From Albidovulum sp. (GTDB taxonomy: Bacteria; Pseudomonadota; Alphaproteobacteria; Rhodobacterales; Rhodobacteraceae), in NCBI GenBank assembly GCA_030837785.1, contig JAUQYA010000127.1, forward strand, positions 1 through 64,000: a DNA stretch of 64,000 bases. Reading direction: 5' to 3'. Shown piece by piece: positions 45,041 to 54,554 of this stretch. Position numbers and translations under genes: made by a program. The stretch's first letter is position 1. Every line of letters starts with the position of its first letter. Under the pieces are notes generated by a model. That model made no database searches. It saw only the letters and a list, made by a program, of their open reading frames with translations, and was not told where the DNA came from.

Positions 45041-45829
45041 TCAGGTCCGCACCAGCGTCTCGATGAACCGGGCGAAAAGCTCGCCCTGCGAGGAAATGCC
45101 GAGCTTGGCGTAGATGTTGCGCCGGTGAATCCGCACCGTTCCCGGAGAGATGCCGAGAACCCGGCCGAGCGCCTCTGCCGAATGGCCCTTGAGCGTGTAT
45201 TCGGCCACCTCGCGTTCGCGTTGTGTGAGCTGGCCCGCGCCGAAGCGCTGGAAGCTGCGCTCGATCTCGTCCCTCGATCCGTCTCCACCCACCTCCGCAG
45301 GCCGGTCGAAGGTGTCGGCAAGGGTGCGCCAGTGGCGCGCGACGGCCGCCTCGACGACCGGCGCGGCCTGCGCCAGCGCCGCGAATTCGCGTGACGAGAA
45401 GGGTTTCTTCGCGCGCATGAGCGAGACGACCACCATCGTGCCCCGGCCGGTATCGACGAAAAAGCCGATCTCCTCGGCCAGCCCGGTCTGGATGTAGTAG
45501 CTGCGGAAGTATTCGCCCTGGTAGAACCGGTCGGGGGCGAGGTCGCGCATGCGGTAGAGCGCGGGCGCCACGGGCCTGGTCGCCGCCAGGCAGAACGGGT
45601 CGAGCAGGTAGGGGCCCGCCTGGTAGTCGGTCACGAAGACCGCGCGCTTGCGGACCGGGAAATCGTCGAAAAGGTCGATCGGCCGGGCAGTTCCGCGATA
45701 GCCGAAGATCACCGTGAAGTCGTAAGGTGTCATCATGCGCAGGAAGGCCGCGAGTCGGGTCGGGAACTCGTCGGTTCCTTCGGCCGCGATCAGGGCGCCA
45801 AGCGCGGAAAACGGGGGGGCGGCAGTCAT
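45041..45829 (-). CDS. LuxR family transcriptional regulator
   Basis: The C-terminal 65 residues are a LuxR/GerE helix-turn-helix (LTQREREVAEYTLKGHSAEA, then GISPGTVRIHRRNIYAKLGI). The first 170 residues form a sensor-like domain without an assigned family and with no acyl-homoserine-lactone signature. It starts at ATG 45829, divergent from the polyamine-type ABC operon with a gap of about 110 bases, so it likely controls that operon. The intergenic region includes AT-rich TGGTATATACAG, a possible promoter element. Confidence 0.85.
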   Translation of the reverse strand: MTAAPPFSALGALIAAEGTDEFPTRLAAFLRMMTPYDFTVIFGYRGTARPIDLFDDFPVRKRAVFVTDYQAGPYLLDPFCLAATRPVAPALYRMRDLAPDRFYQGEYFRSYYIQTGLAEEIGFFVDTGRGTMVVVSLMRAKKPFSSREFAALAQAAPVVEAAVARHWRTLADTFDRPAEVGGDGSRDEIERSFQRFGAGQLTQREREVAEYTLKGHSAEALGRVLGISPGTVRIHRRNIYAKLGISSQGELFARFIETLVRT

Positions 45830-45937
45830 GAAACGCGCGTTCCTGGTCCAGAATATGCATTTTGTGGTATATACAGTCCCGGGGCCTGTTTCTACGATTT
45901 CCTGCATTGCATGGCATATGTCGCGGGCGGGGGCAGT

Positions 45938-47032
45938 GTGACGGACGCAATGGAAACGCCGATCGCCGAACTGCGCGGCGCCACCAAGCGCTATGGCGCG
46001 GTGGTGGCCGCGGGGGGGCTCGACCTTGCCATTCGCCGGGGCGAATTCCTGTCGTTCCTCGGCCCCTCGGGCTGCGGCAAGACCACCGCGCTCAGGATGC
46101 TCGCCGGGTTCGAGGCGCCGACCGAGGGCGACATCTTCCTTGACGGACAGCGGGTCAACGATCTGCCGGCGCATCGGCGCCCGGTGAACATGGTGTTCCA
46201 GCACTACGCGCTCTTTCCGCATCTGACAGTGGCCGAGAATATCTCCTACGGCCTGCGCCAGCGCCGCCCGCGCCCGCCCGCGGCCGAGATCGCGGCCGCC
46301 GTCGACCGCGCGCTCGACACCGTGCGGCTGCCGGGCTTCGGGCCGCGCCGCATCTGGGAAATGTCGGGCGGCCAGCAGCAGCGCGTGGCGCTTGCCCGCG
46401 CGATCGTGAACGAGCCGAAGCTTCTCCTGCTGGACGAACCGATGGCCGCGCTCGACAAGAAGCTCCGCCACGACATGCAGATCGAGCTTCAGACGCTGCA
46501 GCGCAACCTCGGCATCACCTTCATCCTGGTCACCCACGATCAGGAGGAGGCGCTGTCGATGTCGGACCGCATCTGCATCATGCGCGACGGGCAGATCGTG
46601 CAGGTCGGCGGCCCGCGCGATCTCTATGACCGGCCGAAGAACCGCTACGTGGCCGATTTCATCGGCAAGTCCAACTTCTTCGAGGGGCGCGTCGCTGCCC
46701 TTGAGGCAGGCACGGCGCGGCTCGACGGGCCGGGCGGCATCACCTGGGTGGGGCCGGCCGGCGACGGCGTGGCCGCGGGCCAGGCCGCGACCGCGAGCCT
46801 GAGGCCCGAACAGATCAGCCTGACCCGCGGCGACGGCGGCGTGCCGGTGACGGTCGTCAACCGGATCTTCCTCGGGGAGCATACGGAATATCTGGTCCGG
46901 AACCCGGATCTGGGCCAGTTCCTCGTCCTCGCCTCGCGGCAGGCGGAGGCGGGCGAGGGCAATCTCGAGCCGGGGGAAACAGGAAGCGTTCGCTGGCGGG
47001 ACGGCGCGGCGCGCATCCTCAACAACAACTGA
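45938..47032 (+). CDS. polyamine-type ABC transporter ATP-binding protein (PotA-like)
   Basis: This ATPase (about 364 aa) has Walker A LGPSGCGKTTALRMLAG, signature MSGGQQQRVALARAI, Walker B LLLLDEPMAALDKKLR and VTHDQEEALSMSDRI, then a TOBE domain (SLRPEQISL). PotA-type ATPases drive spermidine/putrescine and related amine uptake. Starts at ATG 45911, GTG 45938 and ATG 45950 are all in frame; none has a strong RBS. The binding protein follows after 19 bases. Confidence 0.9.
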   Translation: MTDAMETPIAELRGATKRYGAVVAAGGLDLAIRRGEFLSFLGPSGCGKTTALRMLAGFEAPTEGDIFLDGQRVNDLPAHRRPVNMVFQHYALFPHLTVAENISYGLRQRRPRPPAAEIAAAVDRALDTVRLPGFGPRRIWEMSGGQQQRVALARAIVNEPKLLLLDEPMAALDKKLRHDMQIELQTLQRNLGITFILVTHDQEEALSMSDRICIMRDGQIVQVGGPRDLYDRPKNRYVADFIGKSNFFEGRVAALEAGTARLDGPGGITWVGPAGDGVAAGQAATASLRPEQISLTRGDGGVPVTVVNRIFLGEHTEYLVRNPDLGQFLVLASRQAEAGEGNLEPGETGSVRWRDGAARILNNN

Positions 47033-47051
47033 CACCAACGGGAGTTTCAAC

Positions 47052-48212
47052 ATGACGGACCGGAAGGACTTCATCTCGCGCAAGGAATTCATGGCCGAGC
47101 TTTATCGCTACAGGAAGGGCTCGGTGACACGCCGGCATTTCCTTGGCGTCACCGGGCTGGGGCTCGCGACCTCGGTGCTCGGCTCAGCGATGCCGGGCCT
47201 GAGGCGCGCGGCCTGGGCGCAGGGCAACATCGGCGACCGCGTGGTGCTTGCCACCTGGCCGAACTATCACGATCCGGCGAACTTCGAGGCCTTCGCCACC
47301 GCCACCGGCGCCGCCGTCGACATGAACGTCTTCGGCTCGAACGAGGAGATGCTGGCAAAGCTCCAGGCCGGCGGATCGGGCTGGGACGTGTTCGTGCCCA
47401 CCAACTACGCCATCACCACCTATGTCGCCGAGGATCTGATCGAGCCCCTGGATGTGTCGCGCATCCCGAACTACGACCCGGCGAGCTTCGACCCGCGCTT
47501 CGCCGCGGCCGGCACCGTGGACGGCAAGGTCTATGGCGTGCCGAAGAACTGGGGCACCACCGGCTTTGCGGTGAACACATCGCAGCTTGGCAGCGTGGCG
47601 AAGCCCACGACCTGGAAGGAGTTCTGGGACATCACGCGGGCCGAATTCTCGGGCCGCACGATGGTGCACGACTATCAGCTCACCACCATCGGCAACGCAT
47701 TGAAATACTATGGCTATTCCTTCAACTCGGTCGATCCGAAGGAACTCGCCGACGCCGAGAAGCTGCTGCTGGACGCCAAGCCGCATCTCTTCGCGATCAA
47801 CTCGGACTACCAGCCCTCGATGCGGTCGGGCGACGCCTGGATGACGGTCTGCTGGACCGGCGACGGCAAGCAGATGAACCGCGACATGCCCGAAATCGAG
47901 TATGTGCTCGGCAAGGAGGGAGGCGAGCTCTGGTCGGACTTCTATGCCATCCCGAAGGGCGCTCCCCGGATGGACGCGGCCTATGCGCTGATCAACTTCC
48001 TGCTCGATCCGGCGGTGAACGCCAAGGAATCGCTCTTCCACGGCTATCCGACCGCCGACAAGCGGGTCGACGCCCTGATGCCGCCCGAGGTTCTGAACGA
48101 CCCGATCCTCTATCCGGCGCAGGAACTGCTCGACGCGCTGGAATTCGGCGCGGCAGTGACGCTGACCGACCCGAACCGTGCCGAACTCATGGCGCGCTTC
48201 AAGTCGGCCTGA
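47052..48212 (+). CDS. polyamine-type extracellular solute-binding protein (PotD/PotF-like)
   Basis: The 386-aa protein has a twin-arginine signal (SVTRRHFLGVTGLGLATSV) placed after an unusually long charged leader. The mature part is a family of PotD-like binding proteins: LATWPNYHDPANFEAF, GWDVFVPTNYAITTYV, VYGVPKNWGTTGFAVNTSQ. The polyamine pocket residues cannot be assigned with certainty, and opines or beta-alanine-type amines are also possible ligands. It is the second gene of the operon. Confidence 0.88.
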   Translation: MTDRKDFISRKEFMAELYRYRKGSVTRRHFLGVTGLGLATSVLGSAMPGLRRAAWAQGNIGDRVVLATWPNYHDPANFEAFATATGAAVDMNVFGSNEEMLAKLQAGGSGWDVFVPTNYAITTYVAEDLIEPLDVSRIPNYDPASFDPRFAAAGTVDGKVYGVPKNWGTTGFAVNTSQLGSVAKPTTWKEFWDITRAEFSGRTMVHDYQLTTIGNALKYYGYSFNSVDPKELADAEKLLLDAKPHLFAINSDYQPSMRSGDAWMTVCWTGDGKQMNRDMPEIEYVLGKEGGELWSDFYAIPKGAPRMDAAYALINFLLDPAVNAKESLFHGYPTADKRVDALMPPEVLNDPILYPAQELLDALEFGAAVTLTDPNRAELMARFKSA

Positions 48213-48215
48213 GCC

Positions 48216-49067
48216 ATGCGCCCGGGGCTGAGGACGATCCTTCTGCTGGCGCCGGCGGCGCTGTGGCTTCTGGCCATGCTCGTCCTGCCGCTGGTGGTCG
48301 TCGTCGTGTTCAGCTTCGGGCAGCGCGCGGCGGCGGGGGGATACTCCGCCGCCTTCACGCTGGAGAACTTCGCCAACCTCGGCACCCGCTGGGCGGCGTT
48401 CCAGAACACGCTGATGCTGGCGCCCGCAGGCACGATCCTGTGCCTGCTGATCGCCTATCCGCTGGCCTATCACCTTGCCATCAAGGCCGATCCCCGGTGG
48501 CGCACGCTTCTCCTGATCCTGGTGATCGTGCCCTTCTGGACCTCGATCCTGATCCGCTCCTACGCATGGATCTACCTTCTCGGCGGGCAGGGCATCCCGA
48601 AGCTCCTGAACACCTTCGGGCTCGGCAATCCCCGGCTCATCAACACGCCCTTCGCGGTGCTCACCGGCATCGTCTACGGCTACCTGCCGCTCATGGTGTT
48701 CCCGATCTACGTCAGTCTCGAACGGCTCGACAAGCGGCTGCTCGAGGCGTCGGCCGACCTCGGCGGCCCGCCGTGGCGGAGCTTCCTTCAGGTGACGCTG
48801 CCCTTGTCGATGCCCGGCGTCGCCACCGGCTGCATGCTCGTCTTCATCCTCTTGATGGGCGAGTTCCTGATCCCCGCGATGCTGGGCGGCGGCAAGGTCT
48901 TCTTCGTCGGCAATGCGCTGGTCGATCTCTTCCTGCAATCGCGCAACTGGCCCTTCGGGGCGGCGGTCGCGGTCGCGCTCGTCCTCGTCATGCTTGTCAC
49001 CGTCACCGTCTACATGCGCGCCACGCGCCGCTGGGCGGGTGGGCGCGACGACGTCTCGCTGATGTGA
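48216..49067 (+). CDS. polyamine-type ABC transporter permease (PotB-like)
   Basis: The first permease (283 aa) begins with a hydrophobic LLLAPAALWLLAMLVLPLVVVVV segment. It has the coupling loop LLEASADLGGPPWRSFLQVT and ends with a charged tail. Six membrane segments fit PotB. It lies 3 bases after the binding-protein stop and 8 bases before the second permease. Confidence 0.9.
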   Translation: MRPGLRTILLLAPAALWLLAMLVLPLVVVVVFSFGQRAAAGGYSAAFTLENFANLGTRWAAFQNTLMLAPAGTILCLLIAYPLAYHLAIKADPRWRTLLLILVIVPFWTSILIRSYAWIYLLGGQGIPKLLNTFGLGNPRLINTPFAVLTGIVYGYLPLMVFPIYVSLERLDKRLLEASADLGGPPWRSFLQVTLPLSMPGVATGCMLVFILLMGEFLIPAMLGGGKVFFVGNALVDLFLQSRNWPFGAAVAVALVLVMLVTVTVYMRATRRWAGGRDDVSLM

Positions 49068-49075
49068 GGGGGGCC

Positions 49076-49897
49076 ATGAGACTCTACGCCCTCGCCGTCT
49101 ACCTCTTCCTCTACATCCCGATCGGGGTGATCGCGGTCTTTTCCTTCAACGCCGGCCGCTATGCCGCGCAGCTTCAGGGCTTCTCGACCCAGTGGTACGG
49201 CAAGGCGCTGTCCAACCCCTTCGTGATGGAGGCATTGCAGACCAGCGCCACCGTCGCGGCATCCTCGGCGGTTCTGGCCACCATCGCCGGAACGATGGCG
49301 GCGCTTGCGCTACAGGGCGTGACCGGCAAGCCGCGGATGATCTTCGATGCGCTGCTCTACATCGCGGTGATGGTCCCGGGCATCGTCATCGGCATTTCCA
49401 CCCTGATCGGGCTCGTGACGCTGTTCGACTGGCTGAACCCGGTGCTCGCCGCGGCCTGGCCGTTTGCGGGGGCGGCGCCACAGTTCAATCTCGGGATCGG
49501 CTCGCTCATCGCCGCGCACGGGCTCTTTGCGATGGCGCTCGTGGTCATCATCGTGCGGGCGCGGGTGGCGGGGATGGACCGCAGCCTGATCGAGGCTTCG
49601 GCGGACCTCGGCGCCACCGCCTGGGGCACCTTCCGGCAGGTGACGCTGCCGCAGATATTCCCCGCCGTCCTCGCCGGCTTTCTCTTGTCCTTCACCTTCA
49701 GCTTCGATGATTTCATCATCGCCTTCTTCGTCGCGGGCTCCGAGACGACGCTGCCGATCTATGTCTTCTCCTCGATCCGCCGGGGCGTCACCCCCGAGAT
49801 CAACGCGATCGGCACGATGGTTCTGGCGATTTCGCTTGTCGTCCTGATCGTGGCGCAGACGATCCTGCAACGCGGCCGCCGCCGCCCGGACGCGTAA
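49076..49897 (+). CDS. polyamine-type ABC transporter permease (PotC-like)
   Basis: This second permease has 273 aa, six membrane segments and the EAA loop LIEASADLGATAWGTFRQVT. The LSFTFSFDDFIIAFFVAGS segment is the PotC hallmark. ATG 49076 follows GGGGGGCC. An SDR gene begins 12 bases after its stop, which ties metabolism to uptake. Confidence 0.92.
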   Translation: MRLYALAVYLFLYIPIGVIAVFSFNAGRYAAQLQGFSTQWYGKALSNPFVMEALQTSATVAASSAVLATIAGTMAALALQGVTGKPRMIFDALLYIAVMVPGIVIGISTLIGLVTLFDWLNPVLAAAWPFAGAAPQFNLGIGSLIAAHGLFAMALVVIIVRARVAGMDRSLIEASADLGATAWGTFRQVTLPQIFPAVLAGFLLSFTFSFDDFIIAFFVAGSETTLPIYVFSSIRRGVTPEINAIGTMVLAISLVVLIVAQTILQRGRRRPDA

Positions 49898-49909
49898 GGG
49901 GGGCGGAAG

Positions 49910-50668
49910 GTGCTGCTTCGGGACCGCGTCGCGTTCCTTACCGGGGCCGGATCGGGCATCGGCCGGGCCGGGGCGCTGGCGCTTGCGCAGAATGGCGCGC
50001 GGGTCGTGGTCAGCGACCTTTCCGCTGCGCGTGCCGAGGCGGTCGCGGCCGAAATCCTGGCTGCCGGAGGGGCGGCGGAGGCGCTGGCGCTCGACGTCAC
50101 CGACGACACGGCGCTCGAGGCCGCGATCCGCGGCACGGGCGACCGGTTCGGCCGGCTCGACATCCTGCATTCGCATGCCGGCATCCAGATTCCGGGGCGG
50201 CTGGAGGACGTGACGGCGGCCGAGATGGATGCCTCGTGGCGGCTGAACGTGCGGTCGCATTTCGTGGCCGCGCGGGCGGCGATGGCGGTAATGAAACCGC
50301 GCGGCACCGGGTCGATCATCATCACCTCGTCCAATTCCGGCGTGCAGTATGACCGCGAGATGATCGCCTACTGCACGACGAAACATGCCGTCATCGCGAT
50401 GGTGCGGCAGATCGCGGTGGACTACGCGCGCTTCGGCGTGCGCTGCAACGCGCTCTGCCCAGGGTTCGTGGACACCGTCTTCAACGCCGGGTTCGAGAGC
50501 CGGATGGGCGGGCGCGACGGGCTTGAGGAATACGTGTCGGGCACGATTCCGATGGGGCGATGGGGAACGGCGGCTGAAATCGCCGACAGCCTGGTCTATC
50601 TTGCCTCCGACAGGTCGTCGTTCATGACCGGCCATGCCCTGGTCGTGGACGGGGCGGAGTCGCTCTGA
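49910..50668 (+). CDS. short-chain dehydrogenase/reductase (SDR)
   Basis: The 252-aa Rossmann-fold oxidoreductase shows the cofactor motif TGAGSGIG at about residues 11-18, the NAD(P)-region SHAGIQIPGRLEDV, and the catalytic Ser (TSSNSG) and Tyr-x-x-x-Lys (YCTTK). The substrate is not predictable from sequence; the operon suggests an amine-derived alcohol or aldehyde, which is inference. It starts at GTG 49910 behind GGGGCGGAAG. Confidence 0.9.
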   Translation: MLLRDRVAFLTGAGSGIGRAGALALAQNGARVVVSDLSAARAEAVAAEILAAGGAAEALALDVTDDTALEAAIRGTGDRFGRLDILHSHAGIQIPGRLEDVTAAEMDASWRLNVRSHFVAARAAMAVMKPRGTGSIIITSSNSGVQYDREMIAYCTTKHAVIAMVRQIAVDYARFGVRCNALCPGFVDTVFNAGFESRMGGRDGLEEYVSGTIPMGRWGTAAEIADSLVYLASDRSSFMTGHALVVDGAESL

Positions 50669-50749
50669 GCGGCTCGCCGAGATGGACGCGAACAACGCGG
50701 GCGGGCGGAGCGTCTCCGCACCGGGCCCAACCTGAGAGGAGGAGCGCGC

Positions 50750-51043
50750 ATGACGAGAGCGAAGGCCAACGCGACGGTGCTGGTGGAGGACGGGGCGGTG
50801 CGCGTGACCCGCTTCGACTTTGTCCCCGGCGCCGAGACCGGCTGGCACCGGCACGGCATGGACTACGTCATCACCGCGATCACCGACTGCGCGATGCTTC
50901 TCGAGGACCCGGACGGCGGCAGTCGCGAGGTCATGGTGCCGGCCGGCGAAGCCTACAAGCGTGCGGCGGGGGTGGAGCACAACGTGATCAACCGCGGCAC
51001 CGAGGCGATGCGATTCATCGAGATCGAACTCAAGCCGCGGTAG
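50750..51043 (+). CDS. cupin domain protein, BauB-like
   Basis: This single-domain cupin has 97 aa, with the metal-binding GAETGWHRHGMDYVIT and the second motif GVEHNVINRG. The FDFVPGAETGWHRHGMDY and MRFIEIELKP patterns are close to BauB of the beta-alanine catabolic gene set of Pseudomonas, whose biochemical role is unclear. It ends the polyamine-type ABC gene group after 82 bases, behind GAGAGGAGG, in line with an amine-catabolism theme. Confidence 0.78.
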   Translation: MTRAKANATVLVEDGAVRVTRFDFVPGAETGWHRHGMDYVITAITDCAMLLEDPDGGSREVMVPAGEAYKRAAGVEHNVINRGTEAMRFIEIELKPR

Positions 51044-51172
51044 CAGCGGGCCCGGTGCCGCCCGGCTTTGATCCCGTGGCGGAAACGCTGACTTTCGCTG
51101 TGACCGGCTTCTCAAGCCGGCACGAATGCCTCACTCTCTGCGAGAGTAACGAGTTGAAGGCATTGCATTTTT
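51044..51172. other. gap with two small hairpins
   Basis: The gap holds CCGGCTT/AAGCCGG (51104-51120) and ACTCTC/GAGAGT (51132-51146) inverted repeats. They may terminate the cupin transcript and the RND operon reading from the other side. The whole gene-poor interval to 51434 is described by this entry and the small ORF above. Confidence 0.35.
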
Positions 51173-51412
51173 ATGGACAGTCGTCGTAGGGGCGAACATT
51201 TGTTGCCTCGGATCGCGCCAATTCCGCGCGCCATTCCCCAGATCGCACCCGCCCGGCGGGCGACGCGGCTGTGCCGCAGGGCGCCGCGCCTGTGCCGTGG
51301 CCTGACCGAATTCCGAACGCGCACGGCAACCGCCCTCGGCCGGGGCCTGACGGTGCTGCCGGTGCTCGAACTCCTCGGCATCGGCCTTCTGGTCCTGTTT
51401 CTGGGGCTCTGA
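51173..51412 (+). CDS. possible small membrane-anchored protein
   Basis: An open frame of 79 codons starts at ATG 51173 in the otherwise gene-free gap after the cupin gene. It has an Arg-rich first half and a final hydrophobic segment LELLGIGLLVLFLGL that could be a tail anchor. The RBS is weak (AAGG about 13 bases away) and no family is recognised. It could be a random frame in GC-rich DNA. Confidence 0.3.
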   Translation: MDSRRRGEHLLPRIAPIPRAIPQIAPARRATRLCRRAPRLCRGLTEFRTRTATALGRGLTVLPVLELLGIGLLVLFLGL

Positions 51413-51434
51413 GCAGCGCCCCGTCCGATCCGGG

Positions 51435-54400
51435 CTATTCCGCCGGGGCCGGCGCGGCGCGGCGCAGCCCGAACCAGCGCCGCCGCGGCTTCGCGCCCTT
51501 CGGCCGCGGGTCGCGCGAGGTGAGCATCAGGAGCGACGGCGTCACCACGAGCGTGAGCACGGTCGCGAAGGCCAGCCCGAAGACGATCGCCGAGGAGAGC
51601 GAGATCCACCACTGGGTCGAGGGCGCGCCATAGGTCGTCTCGTGGCTCAGGAGCTCGAGGTTGAGCCCGAAGGCGATGGGCAGCACGCCGAGGATGGCGG
51701 TGACGGCGGTCAGCACCACCGGCCGGGCACGTTCGTGGCAGGTCTCGAGGATCGCGTCGACCTTGTTCATCCCCTCGCGGCGGAGCGAATCGTAGGTGTC
51801 GATCAGCACGATGTTGTTGTTCACCACGACGCCGGCGAGCGCGATGATGCCGATCCCGGTCATGACGATGCCGAAGGGCTGGCCCATCAGCATCAGGCCG
51901 AGGAAGACGCCGATGGTGGACATGATCACGGCGGAAAAGATCAGCCCGACCGAGACGAAGCTGTTGAACTGCGCCAGCAGCACGACGAAGATCAGGAACA
52001 TCGCCGCGACGAAGGCCTTGGCAAGGAAGGCGCCGGCGGCGGCCTGTTCCTCGTCCTCGCCGGCAAGCTGCCAGCGGATGCCCTTGTCCTCCAGCCCTGC
52101 CTTCGAAAGCTGGGCGGCGATGGCCTGACGGATCGGGTCGGCCTGCACGCCCTCGCGGATGTTGGCCTGCACGGTGACGGTGCGCGACCCGTCGATCCGC
52201 GTCAGCGTGCCGGTCGTCGGGGCCGCCTGGCGGGCGACGAAATTGGCGATCGGCACCGGGCCTTCGGAGGTCTCCACCCTGAGCTGGTCGAGATGCGAGA
52301 TCGTCCGCTGGTCCGGCGGCAGGCGCAGCACGATGTCCACCGCGTCGTCGGCGCCGGCGGGGCGGAAGTCGGAAAGCTTCAGCCCGTTGGTGACAAGCTG
52401 CACCACCGCCCCCACCGCGCTGGGCGAGACGCCGTAGCGCGCGGCGGCGGCGCGGTCGACCTTCAGTTCCCAGTCCACGCCGGGCGGCGGCAGGCCGTTG
52501 TCGATGTCGATGACATCGGGGTTCTTCGCCAGTTCGTCGGCCACCGCGCGGGCGACATCGTTCAGCCCCGCGGGATCGGCGGCCGACAGCCGGACCTGGA
52601 TCGCCTTGCCGGTGGGCGGACCCGCCTGCGGCACCGAAACCTCGATGTCGGCGCCGGGGATGCCCTGCATCGCCACCCGCAGGTCGGCGAGGATGGCGTT
52701 GGCCTCCTTGCGTTCGCGCCAGTCGACGAATTCGTACTGGATCACGCCCACCACGTCGGCGGCCACCTCGTTGCCCGCGCCCTGGCCCTTGCCGACGCGG
52801 GTATAGACCGTCTCGATCCCGGGCCAGCCGAGGATGCGCTCCTCGGCCTGGCGCACCAGCGCGTCCTTCTCGTCGATCGACAGGTTGCCGCGGGCGTGGA
52901 CGTAGAGAAGCCCGTATTCCGGCTCGACGTTGGGGAAGAACTCCACCCCCTTGCCGAGCCGGCCGTAGGCGTAGGGCACCGCGACCAGCGCCGCGACGGC
53001 GGCGAAGGTGACCAGCCAGGGGTGGCGGACCGCGCGCGCGACGAAGCGCATGTAGAGGCTGTTGCGGCCGCGGTCCTCCTCCCTCACCGGCTTGGCGATG
53101 ATCGCGCCGATGGTGGGGGCGAAGATCAGCGCGTAGACCAGCGAGGCCGACAGCGTGGCGATCAGCGTGATCGGCATGTATTTCATGAACTCGCCGACGA
53201 TGCCGGGCCAGAAGAGCAGGGGCGAGAAGGCCGCGACCCGCGTGGCGGTGGCGGCGATCACAGGCCCGGTCATCTTGTGCGAGGCAAGCGCGAAGGCCTG
53301 GCGCTTGTCCATCCCCTCGGCCATCCGCCGCTCGGCGTATTCGGTGACGATGATTGCGTCGTCCACCAGCATCCCCACGGCAAGGATGAGGCTGAACAGC
53401 ACGACGATGTTGACCGTCAGCCCGGCGAGCTGGAGCCCGAGGATGCCGATCAGGAACGAGGCCGGGATGGCGAGCCCGATCAGCATCGAGGCGCGGCCCG
53501 ACAGCGCGAAGAGGATGACCACGAAGACGAGGATGACGGCGGTCAGGACCGAGTTCTGCAGATCGGCCAGAAGCTGGCGGATGTCGGTCGACTTGTCCTG
53601 GCTGAAGGCGACGACGGTGCCTGCGGGCAGGGTCTTCTGGAAGGCCGCGGTGACCTCCTTCACTGCATCCACGGTCTCGATCAGGTTGGCGCCGGTGCGC
53701 TTGGACACCTCGATGGCGATGGCAGGCACCCCGTCGAGACGGGTGATCGTCTCGGGATCCTTGTAGGTGGAGCGGATCGAGGCGAGGTCGCGCGCCCGGA
53801 CCGTCGCGGTGCCGTTCGACAGAACGGGAAGGTCGGCCACGTCCTCCACCGTCTCGATCAGCGACGGCACCTTGATCGCATATCGGCCCTCGGCCCCTTC
53901 CAGCGCGCCGGCTGCGATCAGCCGGTTGTTGGCGTTCACCCCGGCGATCAGCGTGTCCGGGCGGAGCCCGTAGGACGACAGTTTCGCCGGGTCGACGATG
54001 ACTTCCACCAGATCGTCGCGCACGCCCTGGAGGGCGGCGTCGAGCACGCCCGGGATCTCCTCGATCCGGTCGCGCAGCTCGCGCCCGGCGCGGGTCAGGA
54101 TGCGCTCGGGCACGTCGCCCGAGAGCGTCACCACCAGCACCGGGAATTCCGAGATGTTGACCTCGTTGACCGTGGGCTCGTCGGTGCCGTCCGGCAGGTC
54201 GCGCTTGGCCTCCGACACCTTGGTGCGCACGTCGTCGAGCGCCTTGTTCAGATCGGTGCCAGCCTGGAACTCCAGAAGCACGTTGCCGCCGCCCTCGTAG
54301 GCGGTCGCGGTCATCTCCTTGATCCCGCTGATCGTCTTCAGCGAGGTCTCCATCGGCCGGAGCAGCAGCCGCTCGCTGTCCTCGGGCGAGATGCCCTCGT

Positions 54401-54551
54401 ACGTCATCGAGACGTAGATGATCGGGATCTGGATGTCGGGCTCGGCCTCCTTCGGGATGGTCATGTAGGCCTGGGCGCCCGCCAGCATCAGGAAGAACAG
54501 GATGGAAATCGTCAGCCGCGCGTTGCGGATCGCAATCTCGACAAGGCCCAT
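51435..54551 (-). CDS. RND efflux transporter permease (AcrB-like)
   Basis: This large inner-membrane pump has 1038 aa and the RND layout of 12 membrane segments with two periplasmic loops. It begins with MGLVEIAIRNARLTISILFF, and the transmembrane proton-relay region includes LAVGMLVDDAIIVTEYAERR. The second half repeats the plan (AGVVVNNNIVLIDTYDSLRR). It exports drugs, metals or lipids using proton flow. The adaptor gene precedes it by 3 bases. No outer-membrane channel gene is adjacent. Confidence 0.93.
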   Translation of the reverse strand: MGLVEIAIRNARLTISILFFLMLAGAQAYMTIPKEAEPDIQIPIIYVSMTYEGISPEDSERLLLRPMETSLKTISGIKEMTATAYEGGGNVLLEFQAGTDLNKALDDVRTKVSEAKRDLPDGTDEPTVNEVNISEFPVLVVTLSGDVPERILTRAGRELRDRIEEIPGVLDAALQGVRDDLVEVIVDPAKLSSYGLRPDTLIAGVNANNRLIAAGALEGAEGRYAIKVPSLIETVEDVADLPVLSNGTATVRARDLASIRSTYKDPETITRLDGVPAIAIEVSKRTGANLIETVDAVKEVTAAFQKTLPAGTVVAFSQDKSTDIRQLLADLQNSVLTAVILVFVVILFALSGRASMLIGLAIPASFLIGILGLQLAGLTVNIVVLFSLILAVGMLVDDAIIVTEYAERRMAEGMDKRQAFALASHKMTGPVIAATATRVAAFSPLLFWPGIVGEFMKYMPITLIATLSASLVYALIFAPTIGAIIAKPVREEDRGRNSLYMRFVARAVRHPWLVTFAAVAALVAVPYAYGRLGKGVEFFPNVEPEYGLLYVHARGNLSIDEKDALVRQAEERILGWPGIETVYTRVGKGQGAGNEVAADVVGVIQYEFVDWRERKEANAILADLRVAMQGIPGADIEVSVPQAGPPTGKAIQVRLSAADPAGLNDVARAVADELAKNPDVIDIDNGLPPPGVDWELKVDRAAAARYGVSPSAVGAVVQLVTNGLKLSDFRPAGADDAVDIVLRLPPDQRTISHLDQLRVETSEGPVPIANFVARQAAPTTGTLTRIDGSRTVTVQANIREGVQADPIRQAIAAQLSKAGLEDKGIRWQLAGEDEEQAAAGAFLAKAFVAAMFLIFVVLLAQFNSFVSVGLIFSAVIMSTIGVFLGLMLMGQPFGIVMTGIGIIALAGVVVNNNIVLIDTYDSLRREGMNKVDAILETCHERARPVVLTAVTAILGVLPIAFGLNLELLSHETTYGAPSTQWWISLSSAIVFGLAFATVLTLVVTPSLLMLTSRDPRPKGAKPRRRWFGLRRAAPAPAE

Positions 54552-54554
54552 GAC

